From assembly GCA_903913345.1 (NCBI GenBank), contig CAIWLA010000092.1, positions 1 through 9,705 of the forward strand: DNA of 9,705 nucleotides, read 5' to 3'. Each line of letters begins with the position of its first letter. The first letter of the stretch is position 1. Positions 6,824 through 9,705 of the stretch are shown here, one piece after another. The position numbers were made by a program, and so were the translations under genes. The notes under the pieces are model-generated. The model was not told the DNA's origin and searched no databases. It saw only the letters and a list, made by a program, of their open reading frames with translations. The DNA is from an uncultured Magnetococcales bacterium. Its GTDB lineage: Bacteria; Pseudomonadota; Magnetococcia; Magnetococcales; Magnetaquicoccaceae.

Positions 6824-7612
6824 TTAAAATTTTTCCAGATAGGCGTCAATGATGGCGAGAAAGGTGTCGGCTTTGAGCGACGCCCCGCCAATCAATCCAC
6901 CGTCCACATCCCGTTGGGAAAAAATGGCCAGCGCATTATCGGGCGTCACGGAGCCACCATACAGAATCTGTATGCGAGAGGCAATGGTTGCGCCGAGGTG
7001 ATCGTTTAATTGTTGGCGAATGAAACCATGAACCGCCTGGATCTGCTCTGGTGTGGCATGACGCCCGGTGCCAATGGCCCACACCGGTTCATAAGCCAGC
7101 ACCCAGTGCGACCGTTTTTCCTCCTCCTCCGGAAGAGCCGGGCAGAGTGCCAACCATTGGGTACGGATCACATCCAGGGTGTGTCCCGCCGTGCGTTCGG
7201 ACAGGGTCTCGCCGAGGCAGACGATCGGCACGAGACCCTCGCGAAAGGCGGCGACCATTTTGCGGGCGATCCCGGCATCCCCCTCGCCGAAGAGGGTTCG
7301 GCGTTCGGAGTGACCCAGAATGACATGGCTGCATCCCACATCCCGCAGCATGGAACCGGAAATTTCACCGGTAAACGGGCCACTCACCGCCTCGGAGCTG
7401 TTTTGGCCACCCAGACGAACGGTGGATCCCGTCAGCGATTGTCCGGCGACCGACAAGCCGGTAAACGGCGGACAGAGCACGACATCGCAGGGAAGGGGAC
7501 GATCGCGCTCACGCTCCGCCACGCCGCGACCAACCGCCTGTGTCAATGCCTGGACAAAGGCGATTGAACCATTCATCTTCCAATTGCCGACCACCAACCC
7601 GCGTCGCGGCAT
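6824..7612 (-). CDS. tpiA: Triosephosphate isomerase
   Basis: This cytoplasmic glycolytic enzyme interconverts dihydroxyacetone phosphate and glyceraldehyde 3-phosphate. The 262-aa protein has every key element: GNWKMNG with N10 and K12, catalytic H101 in ILGHSERR, catalytic base E175 in AYEPVWAIGTG (173-183, including the mobile loop 6), and the phosphate-binding LYGGSV (217-222) and GLIGGAS (239-245). The ATG start is set by a strong Shine-Dalgarno (7620-7631); a TTG 33 nt further upstream is in frame but cuts through that site. It follows cobD after 81 nt and precedes secG by 22 nt on the same strand. Confidence 0.98.
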   Translation of the reverse strand: MPRRGLVVGNWKMNGSIAFVQALTQAVGRGVAERERDRPLPCDVVLCPPFTGLSVAGQSLTGSTVRLGGQNSSEAVSGPFTGEISGSMLRDVGCSHVILGHSERRTLFGEGDAGIARKMVAAFREGLVPIVCLGETLSERTAGHTLDVIRTQWLALCPALPEEEEKRSHWVLAYEPVWAIGTGRHATPEQIQAVHGFIRQQLNDHLGATIASRIQILYGGSVTPDNALAIFSQRDVDGGLIGGASLKADTFLAIIDAYLEKF

Positions 7613-7619
7613 GGTTTTT

Positions 7620-7631
7620 CTCCCCTCCTCC
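7620..7631 (-). promoter_or_regulatory. Strong Shine-Dalgarno of tpiA
   Basis: On the minus strand GGAGGAGGGGAG lies 7 nt before the ATG at 7612. It is the strongest ribosome binding site I found in the window. It decides in favour of that ATG over the in-frame TTG at 7645 and suggests high translation of tpiA independent of its upstream neighbours. Confidence 0.8.
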
Positions 7632-7693
7632 TGGTTGTCTGCCAAGCTGCACGACTCTTTTGGCCTGGATCATTCCAAAATGATGGCGGGATT

Positions 7694-8638
7694 CTAGCAC
7701 AGGCGACAGGGGAAAATCCAGCATCCACCACCCAGGATCAGCGAAACAACAGACCAAATCAGCAGACTGCGACGCAACAGCAAAACGGCTCGCGGAATAT
7801 CCCGCATGGTTGGCGCGCCCCCCTCGCCCAGAAAGGGATTGTGTACGCGACGACCGTGATAGACCGCTTCTCCGCCCAACCGGAGGCCCAAGGCACCGGC
7901 CCCAACCGCCATGACCAGGGTGGCGTTGGGACTCTTGCGTTCACGACACCCCCGCCAGGCACGCCAGGCCCCGCGTGAATGGCCCGCCAGCAGATAGGTG
8001 ATGGCGGTCAAACGGGCTGGAATCCAGTTGAGCAGGTCATCCAACCGGGCCGCTGCCCAGCCAAAGGAGCCATAACGGTCATTCCGATAGCCCCACAACG
8101 CATCCAGGGTGTTGGCCAGCCGATACAACAGCGCACCGGGCGCACCCAGCCACAAAAACCAAAAAATGGCCCCAAAAATGGCATCACACCCATTTTCCAA
8201 CAGGGATTCCACCGCAGCCCGGGCAACCGCCGATTCATCCATCTGTCCGGTCTCCCGACTCACCAAAAGGCCCCCCGTCTGACGCGCCCCCGCCAAACCC
8301 TCTGTCTGCATGGCCTGCACGACCGCCATGCCATGCTCCCGGAGCGATCGTCCGCCAATGGCCAGATACAATACCACCGGGTGCAACCCCATCCCCACCC
8401 AACCATCACCCGCCGTCAATCCACCACACACCAGCACAGGCAGAGAGAGCAACCATAAAACAGCCAGCAGACCACGCCCCCTCCTCTGGATGGCCGATTG
8501 CTCTCCCGAACCATACAGCCTCTGTTCCACCCGCATGGCCCAACGACCAAATCCCACCAACGGGTGAAAACGGGGCAACTCCCCCAGAAAATGATCCATC
8601 AGGAGGGCAGGCACCACCAACAGGGGGTAGTCAATCAT
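7694..8638 (-). CDS. cobD: Adenosylcobinamide-phosphate synthase (CobD/CbiB)
   Basis: This integral membrane enzyme of cobalamin synthesis attaches (R)-1-amino-2-propanol O-2-phosphate (or aminopropanol) to adenosylcobyrate. The name follows the Pseudomonas cobD convention; Salmonella calls it cbiB. The 314-aa length is typical. Landmarks are MDHFLGELPRFHPLVGFGRW (14-33), SRETGQMDESAVARAAVESL (127-146) with LENGCDAIFGAIFW, the strongly conserved YRNDRYGSFGWAAARLDDLL (184-203) with NWIPARLTA, and SPNATLVMAVGAGALGLRLG (236-255). Hydrophobic stretches at about 57-73, 83-95, 154-172, 206-218 and 288-306 fit the family. The ATG has no Shine-Dalgarno at normal distance; a 13-codon ORF with its own site overlaps the start. 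It lies 63 nt after cobO on the same strand. Confidence 0.95.
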   Translation of the reverse strand: MIDYPLLVVPALLMDHFLGELPRFHPLVGFGRWAMRVEQRLYGSGEQSAIQRRGRGLLAVLWLLSLPVLVCGGLTAGDGWVGMGLHPVVLYLAIGGRSLREHGMAVVQAMQTEGLAGARQTGGLLVSRETGQMDESAVARAAVESLLENGCDAIFGAIFWFLWLGAPGALLYRLANTLDALWGYRNDRYGSFGWAAARLDDLLNWIPARLTAITYLLAGHSRGAWRAWRGCRERKSPNATLVMAVGAGALGLRLGGEAVYHGRRVHNPFLGEGGAPTMRDIPRAVLLLRRSLLIWSVVSLILGGGCWIFPCRLC

Positions 8639-8672
8639 TACTGTAACGGTTTCGGAGCCGTTCTTGTGCCAT
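8631..8672 (-). other. Possible 13-codon leader ORF overlapping the cobD start
   Basis: On the minus strand an ATG at 8672 opens a frame coding for MAQERLRNRYSND and stopping at TGA 8633-8631, so it overlaps the first 8 nt of cobD. GAGGG lies 8 nt before this ATG, a normal ribosome-binding distance, whereas cobD itself has none. Ribosomes finishing the leader would arrive at the cobD start. An inverted repeat, AACGG (8645-8649) with CCGTT (8658-8662), sits inside the leader. This could be a coupling device or coincidence; the peptide resembles nothing I know. Confidence 0.35.
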
Positions 8673-8701
8673 GTTGTTTTCCCTCGAAGAGAAGCCAGAA
8701 G

Positions 8702-9238
8702 CTACAGTTCAATACCCTTGGTGGCACGGACACCCTTTTGATAGGCATGTTTGATGGAGACCATTTCAGTAACGGTATCTGCAACGGAGATCAACGCCTC
8801 CGGGGCCTGGCGTCCCGTCAAAATGATATGCAATTCTCGTGGTTTTTCCTGCTGCAAACAATGCACCACCTCGGCAACCGACAGCCATCCCCAGGCCAGC
8901 ACGGCGTTGATTTCGTCCAGTATGAGCAAGTCGCAGCTGCGGGAGATCATCTTTTCCCGGCATTGGAGCCAGATGCGTTGGCTGGTGGCGCGATCCCGTT
9001 CCAGGTCGGGACTGTTCCAGGTAAAGCCATCGCCCAGGGTCAACCATTCGATGCCCAGGCGTCGTGCGGCCTGTTCTTCGCCGGTTTTGCGGGTGGCTTT
9101 TTTGAGAAACTGGATGACGCAGACCCGTTGATTCCATCCGGCGGCGCGCATGGCCATACCGAATGCGCTGGTGGATTTGCCTTTTCCGTCTCCCGTCAAG
9201 ACCAGGATGCGACCGGCGACCGTCTTTTCTTCCGTCAT
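8702..9238 (-). CDS. cobO: Corrinoid ATP:cob(I)alamin adenosyltransferase (CobO/BtuR/CobA type)
   Basis: The enzyme transfers the 5'-deoxyadenosyl group of ATP to the cobalt of reduced corrinoid, in de novo synthesis (cob(I)yrinate a,c-diamide) and in salvage. The 178-aa protein shows the P-loop TGDGKGKSTSAFG (15-27), VCVIQFLKK, a Walker-B-like DLLILDEINAVLAWGWL segment, and the C-terminal family block ILTGRQAPEALISVADTVTE followed by KHAYQKGVRATKGIEL. The length and these blocks identify the CobA/BtuR family, not the unrelated PduO or EutT families. I start at ATG 9238, which has AAGG about 10 nt upstream; an in-frame GTG three codons earlier overlaps that site. It is the first gene of the minus-strand run and diverges from cobB. 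Confidence 0.95.
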   Translation of the reverse strand: MTEEKTVAGRILVLTGDGKGKSTSAFGMAMRAAGWNQRVCVIQFLKKATRKTGEEQAARRLGIEWLTLGDGFTWNSPDLERDRATSQRIWLQCREKMISRSCDLLILDEINAVLAWGWLSVAEVVHCLQQEKPRELHIILTGRQAPEALISVADTVTEMVSIKHAYQKGVRATKGIEL

Positions 9239-9310
9239 GGAGAGCACCTTTTCAGTCCTTGATCATCCGCCCCTCCCCCCATTTTTTTCTTTTTATTATT
9301 GAGGGGGTCT

Positions 9311-9415
9311 GGGGGGGATCATCCCCCCGGTGGGGTCCAGGGGCAAAGCCCCGGGTGGGGTTCGGGGCGAAGCCCCGAAAAGAGTACAATACACCATGTT
9401 GGGGCGTTCGCCCCC
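9311..9415. repeat. Cluster of four GC-rich palindromes between cobO and cobB
   Basis: Four hairpins follow one another: GGGGGGATCATCCCCCC (9312-9328); GGGGCAAAGCCCC (9340-9352); TTCGGGGCGAAGCCCCGAA (9361-9379, an 8-bp stem with GAA loop); and GGGGCGTTCGCCCC (9401-9414). The first three are separated by GGTGGGGTCCA-like spacers, and units 2 and 3 share the pattern GGGGC, three-base loop, GCCCC. A T-rich tract (9282-9299) borders them on the cobO side. The pattern resembles the REP-like intergenic palindromes seen in many proteobacteria. In this divergent gap they would appear in either transcript and could attenuate or stabilise mRNA. They look too regular to be chance. Confidence 0.8.
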
Positions 9416-9456
9416 AAACCCGTCCACACACGGCGCACAATATGACTACTCCAAAT

Positions 9457-9486
9457 GGAGGCGAGATGCTAGCATACCTTCCATGA
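9457..9486 (+). other. Shine-Dalgarno plus possible 6-codon leader ORF overlapping the cobB start
   Basis: GGAGG (9457-9461) lies 4 nt before an ATG at 9466, which opens the frame MLAYLP and stops at TGA 9484-9486. That stop overlaps the cobB start in the classic ATGA arrangement. GGAGG is 21 nt from the cobB ATG, too far to serve it directly. The leader ATG sits in a perfect 10-bp palindrome, ATGCTAGCAT (9466-9475), and the 9-mer AGCATACCT is repeated at 9471 and 9489, on either side of the cobB start. Either the ORF couples translation to cobB or this is an incidental feature. Confidence 0.38.
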
Positions 9487-9705
9487 AAAGCATACCTGGA
9501 TTTCTCATTGCGGCCAGCCAATCCCACAGTGGCAAGACCATCGTTACCTTGGCGGTGATGGCGGCCTTCCGGGCGGCGGGTTTTGCCGTGGCCCCCTTCA
9601 AGGCAGGCCCGGATTTTATCGATCCCCTGTGGCATGCGGCCATTTGTCAGCGGCCTTCCTACTCATTGGACACCTGCATGGTGGGTGTCACGGAGAGCCG
9701 GGATC
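9483..9705 (+). CDS. cobB: Cobyrinate a,c-diamide synthase (CobB/CbiA), 5' part only
   Basis: The enzyme uses ATP and glutamine to amidate the a and c acetate side chains of (hydrogeno)cobyrinate. The first 74 residues are present, and full-length proteins are usually about 430-460 aa. The N-terminus shows a P-loop, ASQSHSGKT (11-19, K18), of the DTBS/CobQ-type amidotransferase fold. It is followed by the family block [15 protein letters not shown] (37-51) and [12 protein letters not shown] (57-68), which fit CobB/CbiA better than cobyric acid synthase CobQ or BioD. The frame runs open to the window edge. No in-frame start precedes this ATG back to at least 9432. It is transcribed away from cobO, so the palindrome-rich gap is a shared control region; TACAAT at 9385-9390 could be a -10, though without a clear -35. 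Confidence 0.93.
   Translation, partial: MKSIPGFLIAASQSHSGKTIVTLAVMAAFRAAGFAVAPFKAGPDFIDPLWHAAICQRPSYSLDTCMVGVTESRD

Noticed and set aside
7669..7684. Inverted repeat ATCATT/AATGAT in the cobD-tpiA gap as a terminator
   Set aside because: The stem is AT-rich and short, with no T-run after it on the minus strand.
9527..9533. GCCACTG on the minus strand upstream of cobO, resembling a B12 box
   Set aside because: It lies inside the cobB P-loop coding sequence (codons for Ser-Gly-Lys), about 290 nt from cobO, with no visible riboswitch fold. The same heptamer also occurs by chance inside ettA at 661.
9252..9635. A 127-codon minus-strand frame across the palindromes and the cobB start
   Set aside because: It is antisense to clearly coding cobB, and its second half reads through the palindromic repeats.

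Overview
The window is a moderately GC-rich bacterial chromosome segment of ordinary housekeeping and vitamin-B12 genes, with one strand-switched insert of less familiar genes. SecG, a signal-peptide-bearing TPR protein and a GspA/ExeA-like membrane ATPase point to a Gram-negative, most likely proteobacterial, host. I cannot place it further from sequence alone; a deep-branching lineage such as Magnetococcia is only a guess. No tRNA, rRNA, CRISPR array, insertion sequence or phage gene is visible.

Layout. (1) Positions 1-2208, minus strand: branched-chain aminotransferase ilvE, then 7 nt later the translation factor ettA, whose 3' end lies outside the window. (2) Positions 2447-4749, plus strand: two small unrecognised proteins (150 and 126 aa), then, after a 246-nt gap with a long imperfect hairpin, a 397-aa AAA+ ATPase of the GspA/ExeA type with one membrane helix and a proline-rich tail. 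(3) Positions 4797-9238, minus strand: cobO, cobD, tpiA, secG and a 522-aa secreted or membrane-anchored TPR protein, all co-oriented with short gaps, reading in that order. (4) From 9483, plus strand: the start of cobB (cobyrinate a,c-diamide synthase), divergent from cobO and cut by the window edge. The 244-nt cobO/cobB gap holds four GC-rich hairpins in a row.

How it fits together. CobB, CobO and CobD are three steps of corrin maturation: side-chain amidation, adenosylation and aminopropanol attachment. They flank a divergent control region, and cobO-cobD appear to run on into the central-metabolism/secretion pair tpiA-secG. The most interesting regulatory hint is that cobD and cobB both lack a Shine-Dalgarno sequence at the usual distance, yet each is preceded by a very short ORF (13 and 6 codons) that has a good Shine-Dalgarno and whose stop codon overlaps the start of the cob gene. 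This suggests translational coupling. The best candidate for an undescribed system is the plus-strand trio at 2447-4749, possibly working with the convergent TPR protein. The sequence supports an envelope ATPase module, but its function is not evident.
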